A stretch of DNA of 64,000 nucleotides, taken from assembly GCF_027942865.1 (NCBI RefSeq), contig NC_134525.1, positions 22,443,657-22,507,656 of the forward strand. Direction: 5' to 3'. A program made the translations under genes and the position numbers. Every line of letters begins with the position of its first letter. The first letter of the stretch is position 1. The DNA is from Odontesthes bonariensis. Its lineage: Eukaryota; Chordata; Actinopteri; Atheriniformes; Atherinopsidae. Below are positions 51,140-63,699 of the stretch, one piece after another. Below the pieces are notes generated by a model. That model was given only the letters and a program-made list of their open reading frames with translations. It searched no databases and had not been told where the DNA came from.

Positions 51140-51620
51140 AATTTTTGATCCACAGAACATCAAAGATAACACAGTTTGACAGACAGAAAATTATATTTTT
51201 GCAGCAACAAGGTGATTCACAAAGAGCTATTAGCTGAAGCCATTCTTAAGAAAATGAAACAGGGAGAAAAGGCTGAGCTGTGCCAAATGACACAAGAAAT
51301 GGACTGAAAATCAGTGGCAACAGGTCTGATGGAGGGATGAATCCTCCCCAGAGCCCAGACCTCAACATTATTGAAGCAATGTGGGATCATGTTGACAGAG
51401 AACGGAACAAAAGGCAGCCGACATCCAAAGAAGAGCTTTGGGATGTCCTTCAAGAAGCCTGGAGAACTATTCCTGAAGACTCCTTAAAGAAATGACAGAA
51501 AGCTTGTTTGAGATGGTTCAGGCTGATCAGGTGTTGGAGAATAAAGGTGCTCAGACCAAATATTGACTTTCAAGCTCCTAAGAACTGTACAAACATTTTA
51601 TTTAGTCTTATATACTGTAT
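51140..51620 (+). mobile_element. Tc1-like transposon, internally deleted (family A)
   Basis: Same family as 21605-22272 in the opposite orientation. The left end runs into KKMKQGEKAELCQMTQ-type DNA, then jumps to the C-terminal part (PQSPDLNIIEAMWDHV, then EELWDVLQEAWRTIPEDS). HTH and most of the catalytic core are missing. Ends with GAATAAAGGTGCTCAGACC and AT-rich tail. Confidence 0.78.
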
Positions 51621-51637
51621 TTATATTTATACATTTG

Positions 51638-53255
51638 CAGTGATGCCGGTAACGCGTTAATTAGTAACGCGTTACTGTAGTCGGACTACTTTTTTCAGTA
51701 ACGAGTAGTCTAACGCAACTACTATTTCAAAACTAGTAGTCAGATTGAAGTTACTTATCTAAAACATCGTGCGTTACTATTTCTGCATTTCAGGGGAACA
51801 TATATTTGACTTTTGTCAACATATATTCACGATTATTACAACCATACATTTGTATTGAAATAATTTGGGATAATTTTGTTTTCTTATGAGTTATATCAGT
51901 GTCCGCGACGGGAGCGGGGTTCGCCTGAAGTCACTCGTTATTTTACATGATCTGTCCCACTAAAATGTTGAACACCAGCGATATCATTTGTTACATTTTA
52001 CTCACTTTCCCTAATCATTTTAAATAAATACACCAATCTAAACCACAGTTTTCATCAGTGCCTGTCACAGACGATAGTTGATAGGTTTAGCCATTCGTGC
52101 TAACTTTATAACATATAGCCTACGTTTCAGGCAGTGCTATGGAGAGGGCTAGCTAGCTGTTTATCTTACCTGGTCGCAATTGATGACTCAAAGATGACTT
52201 GTTAACGTCTTTGTACTGTATTACATCTTCTACGATATCTGAATGAGTGTACGGATGTTTATCTATATGTATACTTCGTCAGTTGTAGCTTTGGGTAATC
52301 CAGTAATAGCTGTAGTTGTAGGCGACTAGCATACAAACATTTCTGCAAAGCGACGGGTCTGACGATCAATCAGGTTTGTTTAAACTTTTATTGGTCAACG
52401 AGTAGATACAGCAAGATAAACGTGACATTTTTCGGTCAAAAACTTGACTGTCATACTGGCTTGGGCCCATAATTATCAGCAGGTTACGTGTTATGACCGT
52501 CCGTTTGTCTGCATCGCTGCGAGTGAATGACTGATGTTTTGTAAAACCACTCCTTGCTGCTCTGATGCGGGACAACTACAGGTTCATTAATATGTTCAAT
52601 ATAACTTAAGTGTTATCGTAATTCATATGGATAGATGCAAGAATGTCTATTGTATTTAGTTTTTTTTAAAGAAGTGTTTATGTTAAATTGAGTCAAGAAA
52701 CGCTACTTTATTTTTTATAAGAAGTATTTAAGTTAGATTTAATTAAGTCAAAAAAGCATTTAATTTGTAATAAGTATTTCAGTTAAATGAAGTGAAAAAA
52801 GAGTATTTTGATTTTTTTTATACTGTTTTTGTTTCATAAAACCACTTCTTGCTGCTCTAATGTTAGACAACTACAGGTTCAAGGGATGTTCAATATAGGT
52901 ATTATGTATTACTTTTTTACGTAAGAGGTTTTTTTATATTTTAAGTAAAGTCAAGAAAGACTGTCTTTTTTTTTTTTATTTAAAAAACATGTAAGCCTAT
53001 TTCAAGAAAAAGTTTGCAAATGCCAGTGTCATTTTTGATGTTCCGGTTAAAATACATGTCAATAAAGTGAGTATTGGCAGAACTGGTAGTCATTTTCATG
53101 TTATAGGGGCGGGGGATCAGCCTCGGCTGAAAGTAACTAAAAGTAATCTAACTTAGTTACTTTTGAAAGCAAGTAGTCAGTAACTTAACTAAGTTACTTT
53201 TTAAAGAAGTAGTCAGTAGTCGGATTACTGTTTCAAAGTAACTATGGCAACACTG
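51638..53255. mobile_element. hAT-type non-autonomous transposon with perfect target duplication
   Basis: Flanked by TACATTTG at 51630-51637 and 53256-53263. The ends CAGTGATGCCGGTAAC and TAACTATGGCAACACTG are inverted and imperfect. Subterminal regions are dense in AGTAAC/GTTACT motifs. The interior repeats a segment (ACAACTACAGGTTCA at 52571-52585 and 52867-52881). No transposase recognised. The terminal wording is that of a very common fish hAT family. Confidence 0.88.
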
Positions 53256-53664
53256 TACATTTGTATTTGACATATATTAAGTGTGTGACTGAATTAGTTT
53301 TATGCTCTAAGTTGTCATGCTCTAAGAAAGATAAATATGCTCTAAGCCATTCATGTCTCTTCATAATTGCCTGTAAGATAAGAGTATGCTTTTTATTCAG
53401 TTTATCAGACAGTTTTGTAGAATAGATCTTTGTTTTACAATCTAAGATACATGTTTAACTATGCGGTATTTCTATGTATTAAACTGGTAACTGAATATCA
53501 GTTCAACTCGGTGTGTATTTTGAATACAACAGTAATAATACCTCAGAAATATAATGTGACTGTAAATAAGGTCGCATTTTTGACAGCCTTCTTTAGCTTC
53601 CCTCCCTCTGTGCAGTATTGAGTGCGGCTCTTCACACGTTATTATTCCTTTTCTCTCTGCATTA

Positions 53665-53700
53665 GTCAGTCAGTCAGACAGACAGACAGACAGACAGACA
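53665..53700. repeat. CAGT/CAGA tetranucleotide microsatellite
   Basis: CAGT units pass into CAGA units just upstream of the putative promoter of the next gene. Confidence 0.85.
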
Positions 53701-53799
53701 GTGTGTTGTTCCTTTGGTACACAGTAGCCTACTACACTGTGCAGTGTGCGTGGCGCAGTCGTTGCGGTCCTCCTGAGCTCTGAGTGGTGCTGTCTCGCT

Positions 53800-54361
53800 T
53801 CTGTCACTGTGCTAAAAACTGTCTTCTATTGCTTCTCTCCAACAGCGGACTGACTAGGCCCCTAGCAGCCGCTACACGGTGGCCCCGAGCCGGGTTGATT
53901 CCCGGCAGGTGAGACGGTGGTGGTTCACCGGAGGACGGCGGGCAGCGTAACCCCTCTGGATGCCGTATTTACGGACTGCATCGGGAGGGAGGGAGGGGCT
54001 GCTGGGGGACCAGAGCTGTGTTAACACCTTAAACAAAGTGCGACACACAAACCCATGCATATCATAAACGGGTCTGTCTTGCATTGCAACTTTGCCTTTT
54101 CGCCTCTCTGAAGGGTCTACGGGGGGATAATCACCCTGTAGGTGAGACTGGAGAAATTATTGTCTGGGGAAGGGTGACGCGCACTTCGCAGCAGCCCCTG
54201 CGCTGTCAGACGAGGAAGTGAGACTTCATACACGCCCATTTCAGCCTGCTAAAAAGCACAGACCCGCTCATCAGATAACAGCAACAGACTTTATAAACAT
54301 GCGCTCACTTTCGGATTGACAACACCGGGAATAAACCGCAGGACGACGCCGATTTCAGCAG
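53800..54361 (+). promoter_or_regulatory. Putative promoter and 5' UTR exon(s) of the 57701 gene
   Basis: Locally GC-rich DNA with two good donors: CCCGGCAG/GTGAGA at 53908 and TTTCAGCAG/GTAGGT at 54361. Either could end a non-coding first exon that splices to the acceptor CTGTCTCAG before 57685. Inferred from composition and motifs; transcription start unknown. Confidence 0.4.
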
Positions 54362-55029
54362 GTAGGTGACCAAAACGCTTTACGCAGAGCGTGGACGTGC
54401 CAGATTTCCAAATGTTATTATCGTGAGACTTCTCCACTGTGCAGGCCTGTCTCCATCTTTTTTTTCTTTCTTTTTTTTGGGGGGGCCCAACTGTCACCAC
54501 CGTGCAGTGATAGTGACACATTGGTATAACCGCCATAATGTGCAACGTTAATGTGAGTCTGACACGTCCAGTTAACACGCTGCGGGCCAGATGTCAGCAT
54601 CTGGAGTGGCACCTGCCTGCGTGGTGTGTTCAGGTTGCAGACTCAGCTCCCGTTAAAACCAAAAACCTTCTGTGATGCCATTTGTGGGCCCAAATTTGCG
54701 CCGATCTCTGTAGGTAACTTTGAGCAGTCTAAACCTCTGTAGTGACTTCGTTACACCTCGAGGGACCGCAGAGTTTATAATCAGTCCTCTGTTGATTATA
54801 ACCATACAATGCCCTTACATGTTGGTTTCAGGTTGTGGTTAAATGGTGCGGGATGGGTGAAATAATTGTTCAGGTAATTTTGAAGCAAACATTTCAAGAA
54901 GACTATCAGTTTGAACAACTTGAATTGTTTTTATTATTATTTTCTTCTTCTAAACCGAGCATCTTTCAATATTTTAGTTCTTGCTTAGAGATTTTCTTGG
55001 AGCATAAAGTCATTTAAGAATGTAATATT

Positions 55030-56095
55030 AAACGGTGTCATTATTTATTGAACTAAAATTAGGACAAAACACAGAGGCAGTGTGTGAAAAACTAAGTGAA
55101 CCAATTCACCCAATCAAGTGTTGCAGCCAATCAATCTGGGAATTGTTTTAAGGCCATTTCCAAATTATTTAGAGTCCATCATTCTACAGAGAGAGATTAT
55201 TCACAAGTGGAAAACATTCAAGACAGCCGTCAATCTTCCAGTGGACGTCCCAGCAAGTTCACCCCAAGGTCAAAAACCTAAAAGCTACATCTCAGACTCT
55301 GCAGGCCTCAGTTAGCATGTTAAATGTTAAAGTTCATGACAGCACAGTTAGAAAAAGACTGAACAAGTGTGGCTTGTTTAGAAGGGTTGCAGGAGAAAGC
55401 CTCTTCTCTCTAAAAAGAACATGGCAGCACAGCTTAGGTTTGCAAAGCTGCATCTGAACAAACCACAAGACTTCTGGAACAATGTCCTTTGGACAGACCA
55501 GACCAAAGTGGAGATGTTTGGTCATAATGCACAGCAGCACGTTTGGAGAAAACCAAACACAGCATATCAGCACAAACACCTCATACCAGCTGTCAAGCAC
55601 GGTGGTAGAGGGCTGATGATCTGGGCTTGTTCTGCAGTCACAGGACCTGGGCACCTTGCAGCCATTGAGTCCACCATGAACTCCTCTGGATACCAGTCAA
55701 AGTCCAGACCTCAACCTGACTGAAACACTGTGGTGGGACCTTAAGAGAGCTGTGCATAACCCAATGCTGCAAACCTCAATGAGCTGAATCACCGTTGGAA
55801 AGAAGAGTGGGCAAAATTCCTCCACAACCATGTAATAGGCTGATAACGTCATACAGAAAACCATTACTGCAACTTACTGCAGCTAAAGGTGCTTCTACAA
55901 GCTGTTTTATCTCAGTTTTTGTTCAATCAATAATGACACAGTGTAATTTGTCATATGTTGTTGTTCATCTGAGGTTGTATTTATCCTCATTTTAAGACCT
56001 GGTTACGACCAGATGATTTTTTAAATATGTCCTGAACATGAAACCTTAGAGTTGAAAGAAGGGGAACTTTTCTTTTCTCTTGACTGTATAAGACA
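55030..56095 (+). mobile_element. Tc1-like transposon copy (family B)
   Basis: Transposase remnant from about 55421 (KLHLNKPQDFWNNVLW, TDQTKVEMFGHN, AVKHGGRGLMIWACS). It is deleted between GYQ and the SPDLNLTE segment near 55700, so the second catalytic Asp region is gone. Ends CTTGACTGTATAAGAC near 56090. Same family as 44235-45255. Confidence 0.78.
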
Positions 56096-57239
56096 GCATG
56101 TGCATCATAACATTACTTTAAGTGATATGACACAGATACTACATGAAAGAACAAGAGTGTTTTTGTCATATTATATGATCTTAAGTGGGTAAAAATGTCT
56201 CTCACTTCTGTGTTCAGTTACTGAATGATGTTTTTCACTCGTTTAAGCCAAAAGAAGCAGCTTCTTTTGAAGAACTGGAGGTGTTGTTGTTTCACCTGTC
56301 TGCACACAAGGTCGGCTGAAAAGGATCGGTGCCTTCTTCCGGGACAAATTTTGTGATAGAGGGTACTGTGGTGTTCAGGAAGATTTGGGGCCAGTTTGAA
56401 GTACTCTTTCAAACAAGGAGAGCAAACAGACTCATACGCACTTTGTCCTGTGTCCTGTGGGAATATCACAAACATCTGAATTTGACTGCTGTGTGTTTGT
56501 TTGCTGACTTTCTGTTCCTGTTTTCTTTTCTAGAAGTAAAGAGTATTAACATCACATTCTCTACTTCCTTTGACTGATCAGCATTATGCAACATAGAATG
56601 TCAGAAATAAGAGATGTCACTTCATAGCCAAAAGTCTTAAAACCAAAGACATTTAGTTTGCAATCATGCAAGACGAATAAAAGCAGTAAATTGCCATATT
56701 TTAGATGCTTGAACCAGAGAATATAAGTTATTTTTGTCCACAACAGACTAAAATCAATTAAATGTTAGAGCAGTAGTAGAATTATATTCTGCCTGTATAA
56801 TTACCATATGGAGTCACTGGATGAATCAATGGATAAATTCAGTTTCTCGCTGTGGCGATTCACATTAACCGCTCCCATGGCTCTGATCCAAAACACATGG
56901 CTGAAGTTGATATTAATGTTTCTGAGTGTCAGTCTGTCAGTCTGTGGCTCTCACTTTAACATCAGTGACATTAGATGTAGTAACAACAGCTTATGAGTCA
57001 CCCATTTGAGTCATTATGTCCTCAAAAATGACCTTTTGGAGAAGGCATTGATTAACAACTTCGGTCCATTAAAATGATTTCACATGGTGGATGTGGAGTT
57101 TGAAGATCCATTTTTTTATCACGCTATTTGGGAAAAACTGCGTGGTTATGAATCCAGCAAATTAGATTCTGTTTGTTTGATTTTTTCTCTCATTAGCGGA
57201 TAAATATGTTTAAGAAGAAATATAAGATAATGATGTAGT

Positions 57240-57630
57240 TAAAATGAATTAGGATTAAATTTGAATGATGATCCAGAAGCTTGTAGAAGCTTTTCTGTAT
57301 GATGTTATCAGTCTCTGACATGGTTGTGGAGGAATTTTGGTCCACTCTTCTTTCCAGCGTTGCTTCAGTTCATTGAGGTTTGCAGCATCGGTTTATGCAC
57401 AGCTCTCTTAAGGTCCCACCACAGCGTTCCAGTCAGGTTGAGGTCTGGACTTTGACTGGACCATTGCAAAACCTTGATTGTTTTCTTTTTCAGACATTCT
57501 GTTGTAGATTTGCTGCTGTGTTTGGGATCATTGTCCTGTTGATGGCCCAGTTTCAGCCAAGCTTTAGTTGTCAGACACATGGCCTCATATTGAAAGAGGG
57601 TGGACTTTTTCTCTTGACTGTATGTCTGTC
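57240..57630 (-). mobile_element. Tc1-like 3'-half fragment (family B), - strand
   Basis: On the - strand it reads [20 protein letters not shown], then [20 protein letters not shown]: the second Asp is present, but the last catalytic Glu is replaced (LTGTLW where the family has LTEMLW). Lies just upstream of the coding exon at 57685. Confidence 0.78.
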
Positions 57631-57684
57631 TTGTTTTGAGACCAAACATGTAAAATAACTCTTAAATCTGTATTTCTGTCTCAG

Positions 57685-60600
57685 TGAGCTTCAGTGTTGA
57701 ATGATGGACAAGGAGCTGGTTCAGCAGAGCCAATCAGAACAGGCCACCAATGGAACCAGCCCTCACACCCCAACCTCAACATCCGACCCCTCCACGCCTA
57801 CAACCCCCACCCCACCTCGGCTCACCCCCAACCCCATGCTCCTGGACTCCCCTGCACCCATGCTAACACCCACCACGTCTTCCCCTCCTCCCCCTCTCAC
57901 CCCTGCTCCTTCCGTCTCCGCAACCCACAGACCGAAGGCGGCGGCTGGTGCTCTGTCCCCTCACATCCTCGTCCCAGCTCCCCCTAAACTCACCACCACC
58001 GCAACCCCCGCCCTGCGTACGTACTCTCGCCCTATCCTTCCCTCCCTTTCGGGCACCCCCAAAGCAACTCCAGCCACACAAACCTCCACCGCCTCTTCTC
58101 CTGTCACAGCAACCACCGCTTCTCCCCAACTCTGCACTAGTCCGCCGTCCTCTGCAACGCACAGCAACAACACAATGTCGACCAAGACCTCCACCAGCCT
58201 GACCAATGGGAACATCAGGCCTGGGTCCACCTCCACCCCCATCACACCATTTCACACACCAGCCAGTCCACCTGGCAGACAGGTAAGTGATTAATAAAAG
58301 TCAGTGCTGCCTGTGATCAACTTTAAATGAAGGGTTTCATATATGGGAAACACACTTTATCACAAAGAAAGACACTTTTTGACCTGTCAGGCTACATATA
58401 TATGTTGTAAAGAACTTAACCAGAGTACAGAGACACAAATACAACATCTAAGTGCAATCACAATGCAGACTTGAATTTAGTCTTTTTCACTCTAAAGTTC
58501 GCCTACACACACGTCCTAACCAGGCTTAAAACTCTTATACAAACCCCATTTCCAGAAAACTTGGAAAGTTTTCTGAAATGCAATGGAATCTTAATTCTGT
58601 CATTTATCATTAGTTTGAACTTTTATGGTTTACAGAAACAAGTCCAAAGAAATGATTTTCAGTGTTTTTACTGAACAACCTGGAAAATAGAACGACACAC
58701 TCAGTAAAAGTTGTTCTAGAGTAATGTTTCCCATTGTGTTCCATCCTGCTTCCTTTTAATGAGACTTGCAGTTTTTCAGAGGAATCTGTGTCCATTCTTA
58801 TTGAGTCCAAGATTTCAACAGTCCGTGGTTGTTGTTGTCTGATTCTCCTCTTCATGATGCTCCATACATTTTCAATAGGAGACAGATGGGGACTGCAGGC
58901 AGGCCAGTCAAGCACACACACTCTGTGTGTATGAAGCCACGCTGTTGGAAGTCGTGCAGAATGAGGTCTGGTATTCATCCAACAGGTTTCTGTCCTTGGC
59001 CTTCTGTCTGAGATTTCCCCAGACTCCCTGAATCTTTTCACAATATTCTGCTCTGTAGATGCTGAAAGACCAACATTCTTTACAATCTCACTGAGAAATA
59101 TTTGTTAAACCAATTGATGATTCTCTGATGGTGTTTGGCACAAAGTGGTGAGCCATGAATGAATTTTCCTTGTTGAAAAGACTAAACCTTTGGTGAATGC
59201 TTCTTTCATTAACAACCCTGACACCATCACCTGTTACCAGGTAATCTGCTGATTGGAGAATCTTCCAGAAAGCTGTTACTGCAGATTCTATAAACTTTTC
59301 TGTCTTTCTTTGCCTCCATAACAACTGTCTTGAGTGTGTGGCTGCATTGAAATTGAAATTTGTTTAGTCGGTCAGTGAAGACATGGAAAATCATTTCTTT
59401 GGAAAATAATTTAATATATTCTGTGTTCATTTAACACACAAAAAGTTCAGTTTCTTTTGATAAATAAAATAAGCTTTTATATTCCTTAAACTAAAGCATT
59501 TAAATTGTGTAACATTTTTGGAATCATGAATATCCAAAACAGTTTCAAGCCTCCCAGGTTTATTAGATTAAACAAATTCACCAAGCTTAGATTCTTTTAA
59601 CCATAATTGGGTGAAATGTGTGTTCAGGTTACTGCAGATCAAGAAGCCCATAATATCTCAGAGAAAAGTTAAAAAGAAACATGAGGGTGATGACGCTAAA
59701 CTGAAAGAGAAAAGATCACATCAGATGCTGCTCGATGCTCTGAGCCTACCAGCCAGCCACAGTTTGTTCCGTCTGGGTCAGTCTCAGTCTGACTGTTTGG
59801 GGTTACCGTTTCCTTTCCTTTTGCTTTTATCAGAGAACACTTCACGTTCTCAGCCTCACCTTTATAGTTAGTTGACTTTGTGATTCAACATATAGCCGAA
59901 CTGTGAGAAAGGCACAGCCACATACAGCGTACATGTACAGGTGTTGTGGCATGCATGTTATCTGTTGTTTATCTTTGGTGGTGGGAGTAGGGAGTCATGT
60001 ACAACCATAACTGTCTGTTCTGGGGTTCCTTTTCTTTACCTTGATATTTGAAACCTAATTGGACAAGGTAGCACATCTTTGATCTAATAACGAGTCAAAT
60101 GTTAAATATTTTCACCATTATGCAGATCCGAGGGTGTTAAACTAGCTGATTATACCTCAGTGACTTGGAGGAAAATTGATTGACTCGTGGCTCTTTCAGA
60201 CAGAGCGTGACATGTGCTGTGCTCGCCACTGGGTTCAGAACCTAGTGGACATGTAGGAATGCCAGGCAGGAAGCTCCTGCCAAACAAACAAATTAGTTTA
60301 GATGATAAGGAGCAACAATGCGGTTAACAGATATCCAGTGTCAGTTTCTGGTCAGGCCCCTTTATGTCGAAGATTTGCTGCAACACCATTATAACAACAG
60401 GGCTCTGGGGTCCTCTGACTCTGATCCGGGTTTGTCGGTTGTTCTTCGATCCAGGCTTAGAATTAAAAGACATGTGCTTTTATGTTGTTGCTCCTGAACT
60501 TTGGACCTCTCTCCCATTGGACATTTTTAAAAAGCTTCTTAAAACACATCTATTTAAACTGGCTTTCATTTAAGTGTATATATTATATGATGTGCTTTAT

Positions 60601-61007
60601 CTTTCTTTGATATCATATTGTGCTTTTATTATTATTATCTTCAATTTTTTTGCAAAGCACTATGAGATATGTTCTTATAAAGTGCTATATGAATGAAATA
60701 TGGAAACCTTTAAACTAAGAATTCAGCAGATCGTTTTTGAACATTTCTGTGGCAAACCATGAACGTAACTCTGCTAAAACTCGCCCTGCTCTAAAGCTTT
60801 GTCCTTTGTTTGTCACTCTTTTCCTCTGACGTCTCCTCTCCTCTTTTGTTCCAGGTATCGCAGGCTCATCCTGTGGGCACACCTGGTCTTGTGCGAGCCA
60901 ATCAGAGCCCCTCCCCTGTCAGGCAGAGGGTATCCCAGCAGACTTTGCTCCTGGGGAAAGGTCTCAAAGGGTCTGGCCAAGATCAGGTGCTGCTTAGAGC
61001 TCAGATG
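57685..61007 (+). CDS. Pro/Ser/Thr-rich protein, N-terminal exons; possible polyhomeotic-like gene
   Basis: Exon 57685-58282 follows the acceptor CTGTCTCAG and has ATG at 57701 with an in-frame TGA directly before it, so the start is firm. It codes MMDKELVQQSQSEQATNG, then about 170 residues of Pro, Thr and Ser. Exon 60855-61007 continues in phase 0: VSQAHPVGTPGLVRANQSPS, then VRQRVSQQTLLLGKGLKG, then QDQVLLRAQM. The pattern QQTxLLG...LRAQM resembles a segment of vertebrate polyhomeotic (PHC) proteins, Polycomb PRC1 subunits, but the match is short and from recall. A further exon at 61074-61150 (AAYATANAAAEEMTS) is possible but has a weak donor. The gene continues past what I can resolve. Confidence 0.6.
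58537..59550 (-). mobile_element. Tc1/mariner-type transposon remnant in intron
   Basis: Starts with ATACAAACCCCATTTCCAG, a terminal wording common in fish DNA transposons. The - strand frame at 59041-58610 reads KRFRESGEISDRRPR, then VLDWPACSPHLSPIENVW, an IS630/Tc1-type C-terminal motif (SPHLSPIEN for SPDLNPIEN). The right part (59080-59400) does not look like the same protein, so the block may be composite. Right boundary approximate. Confidence 0.62.
59551..60349 (+). other. Intron, no recognised content
   Basis: Between transposon remnant and LINE tail. Nothing recognised. Confidence 0.4.
60350..60710 (+). pseudogene. LINE 3'-end fragment
   Basis: FYVVAPELWTSLPLDIFKKL, then KTHLFKLAF, is the C-terminal end of a non-LTR reverse transcriptase. 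It is followed by a 3' UTR ending CACTATGAGATATGTTCTTA, then AAAGTGCTATATGAATGAAA, typical of fish LINE tails. It has a deletion in the SLPLDI...KKLLK stretch. Heavily 5'-truncated. Confidence 0.75.
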
Positions 61008-61150
61008 GTAAACATACAGACAGACACAAACCCACATTTACATAGATTTACACATTTAATCTGGTTCGCTGCAGGCAGCGTATGCAACAGCGAATGCAGC
61101 TGCAGAGGAGATGACCAGTATTAAAATGAGCCAGTTGCAAAGACTAAGGT

Positions 61151-61944
61151 CAGACTTTCATACTGCTTTCTGCTACTCTGATGAAAGAGAAACTGTGAGC
61201 TTGGAAATATGTTTTACAACAGCTTTTAAAAGTCAGAATTTTAGCAAGACAGAAAGATTCTCTATAATATGGTACATGATACTTTGGTTGAATACTATTA
61301 TTGTTTATATGTTGTGAGTATCACAATAAACTGTTTACGTTAGTTGAAATGATATAAAATGAGCTGGTGGAATAACAGAAAAAAAAGGAGAAACCAATGT
61401 TTACGTTTTATGCAGAAAAACATATCAAGTCTTTAACAAAACAGGATGAAAAAGAATAATGAATAAATAAAAGGATGGATTACATCATATACCATGATGG
61501 TAGCACTCTTGATAAGGACACTTGATTCATTTTTACACAGTCTTTGATTGGTTGCAAGATATTTTGCATTTTCTTCGGAAAACTCAATATAGTAACTGTT
61601 TAAAGTGAATATAATGGAAAAAAAATCAATCTAAAATAGACAGAATTAAACTCTTTTAGAAAAAGAATGTTGGTTTGTGTTAAATCATGAAAAATAACCC
61701 TGACATAATATGAAGTATAAACACCATTTGGAGGCAAATATGAATAATTAACTGTCATGGTCAATGGGTTTTGTTTTGTTGTTTGTGTTGCTTTGTATTA
61801 ATGGGATTTTAATTTGTTTTCCATGTTCTGTATTCTAGTTCACTTTTTGTCATCAGTTTAAACCCCAAATCTCAGTTACCCTACTTCCTGCTTTCCGTCT
61901 TGTCTGTTCTGTTGATTTACTTCTGTTCTTGTTTCACATCAGGG
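61151..61944 (+). other. AT-rich DNA, no recognised content
   Basis: Nothing recognised; if the gene at 57701 extends right, this is intron. Confidence 0.4.
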
Positions 61945-62998
61945 GCCTGTACTAAGAAGTAGGATTAGTGTCTTAGCGAGGTAACTTGAGGTTCATCCCA
62001 GGATTTTTCCAAAATTGAGAAGCTGGTTATGTCAGACACCTAACCTGCGCCGGAGCGGGTTAGGCTTTGAGATAAGCGATTAAGACATGTAACACACAAA
62101 AGTGCTGCTTCCCTCAGTCCACATCAGTCTGGGGACAATAAGTCTCTGAATGACTCCCTGAAAGTCAAAAACCAACTACACGTTTTTTTATTGATTAAAA
62201 TCATCTTTGACCTATAAATGATCTACTAGCCATTGCCTCTCAAAGTAAATGTTCATCAAAACATGTCTGTACTTTTAAGAGGCTTTAAAACTAAAATCAT
62301 AATCACTGGACAATTAAAACCTTCATTATATAATTTTAGAGACTGCAGTAAAAAATTAACTTCCACATTTACAGTAATTTCCGATTGACTGCTTTTCATT
62401 GCTTTTCTGCCTTCCTAACAGAGTGATATGACCCCGAAGTATCGGAGTAGCACCCGAGATAAGAGCTGTTTGATATCTCCAAATGATAAGGAAAGGAGCT
62501 CCAATGCGTCCTTAATTATCTTCTTTAGCAGAGGATACACCGGGACATCCTATATGAGATAAAGGGGATCATTCTGTCCCACTATTCCTTGCAGCCGCAT
62601 GTTTTATAGCGACTTTAGATTTTCATTCAGTCGCACTAACTGTAATGGTGCAATAGTAAAGTAATATTATATATAATCTCTAATATATCATATAACATTT
62701 GTGTAAGAATGTGATTAGACTGCAATAGACAAAGTATCTATCGCGATATTTGTAGAATATTTATTGAACATCGTTCTACATAGCAGTTTCAGTGCTGCAG
62801 ACTCACATTACAGCTTAGGGTCCCTTATCCTAACACCTTTCCTTAACACCATGATGTTTTCCATAAAAGTCAAGGAAAAGAGCTTAGGAAAAGACAACAA
62901 GAGGTCATTTTTTGGACTATCGGCCAGAACAACAATCATACATCATCAGATCTGAGGTCCGTTTCACGAAGCAGGTTTAGTGAAAACTCTGAGTTGAT
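61945..62998. mobile_element. Harbinger-like MITE region
   Basis: GGGGCCTGTACTAAGAAGTA, then GAGGTAACTTGAGGTTCATC, is the wording of fish Harbinger-type termini. A similar motif, GAGGTCCGTTTCACGAAGCA, occurs at 62954. The extent and internal order of elements are unclear. No transposase seen. Confidence 0.5.
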
Positions 62999-62999
62999 T

Positions 63000-63411
63000 A
63001 AAGCTGCGGTCGGCAACTTTTTTTTAGTCATATTAGCTTGAACTGTCATGGGATTCTGGAAGTAGAATATTAAAAAGGCTGTTTAGGAAAAATAACTAAA
63101 TCTGTAGCTCCCTCTGAAGCCTGTAATCATGCTTCCGAGCGCTCCCGGCTGTTTTTAACCAATCAAGTTAGGGTGGAGGAATCCTACCTGTCATCACAGC
63201 TTGTGCACACACTGCTGAGCGTGAGTCTGCCCCAGCTTGTGTGCGCTCACACTGGTGTGAACTCACGTGCACAACCTCGTCCACAGAGGGGGAGGGGTTT
63301 GGGGGGCGATTCGGAGCTTGTTAGAGGTTGGGGGAGGGACCTGAAAGTTGTATCAGTTCGAATTTTCCAACTTTAGACTCGCAATTTTGAAAACCTGCCG
63401 ACTGCAGCTTT
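63000..63411. mobile_element. MITE with AGCTGCGGTCGGCA ends, copy 2
   Basis: Near-identical to 7661-8078. Ends AGCTGCGGTCGGCAAC and GCCGACTGCAGCT, flanked by TTAA (62998-63001 and 63410-63413). Nested in Harbinger-like DNA (GTTTCACAAAGGGAGGTAAC to the right). Confidence 0.78.
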
Positions 63412-63660
63412 AACCTAGCCTGGCTGGCTTTAACCCTGAAATGAGGGAAACTCTGAGTTTTCCGTTTCACAAAGGGAGGTAACTCAACCCCGAGAAAGAG
63501 GGGTAACTCTAGCCTGTTTCACAAAGAGAGGTAACTTAACCTCTCGGTCAGTTACTGTAGTAACAGACTCTCTGAACCTAACCTGCTCGGGACCAGGTTT
63601 TACTCAAGAAACCTCAAGTTTAGCCTGATTAACATAGACTTTCAAATCTCTTCGAGATTC
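63412..63660. mobile_element. Harbinger-like subterminal repeats
   Basis: Repeated GTTTCACAAAG and GAGGTAACTTAACC units, in the style of fish Harbinger MITE ends. Boundaries unclear. Confidence 0.45.
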
Positions 63661-63699
63661 TGGTCTGACCAAGACCATAACGAATACGATTCGAAATGG

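Noticed and set aside
57863-58255. Gly/Arg-rich - strand open frames
   Set aside because: Shadows of the Pro-rich coding exon; low-complexity GC-rich DNA gives long open antisense frames.
61074-61150. Possible third coding exon (AAYATANAAAEEMTS)
   Set aside because: Acceptor and phase fit, but the donor GTCAGA is weak and the protein is unfamiliar, so it was not included in the gene span.
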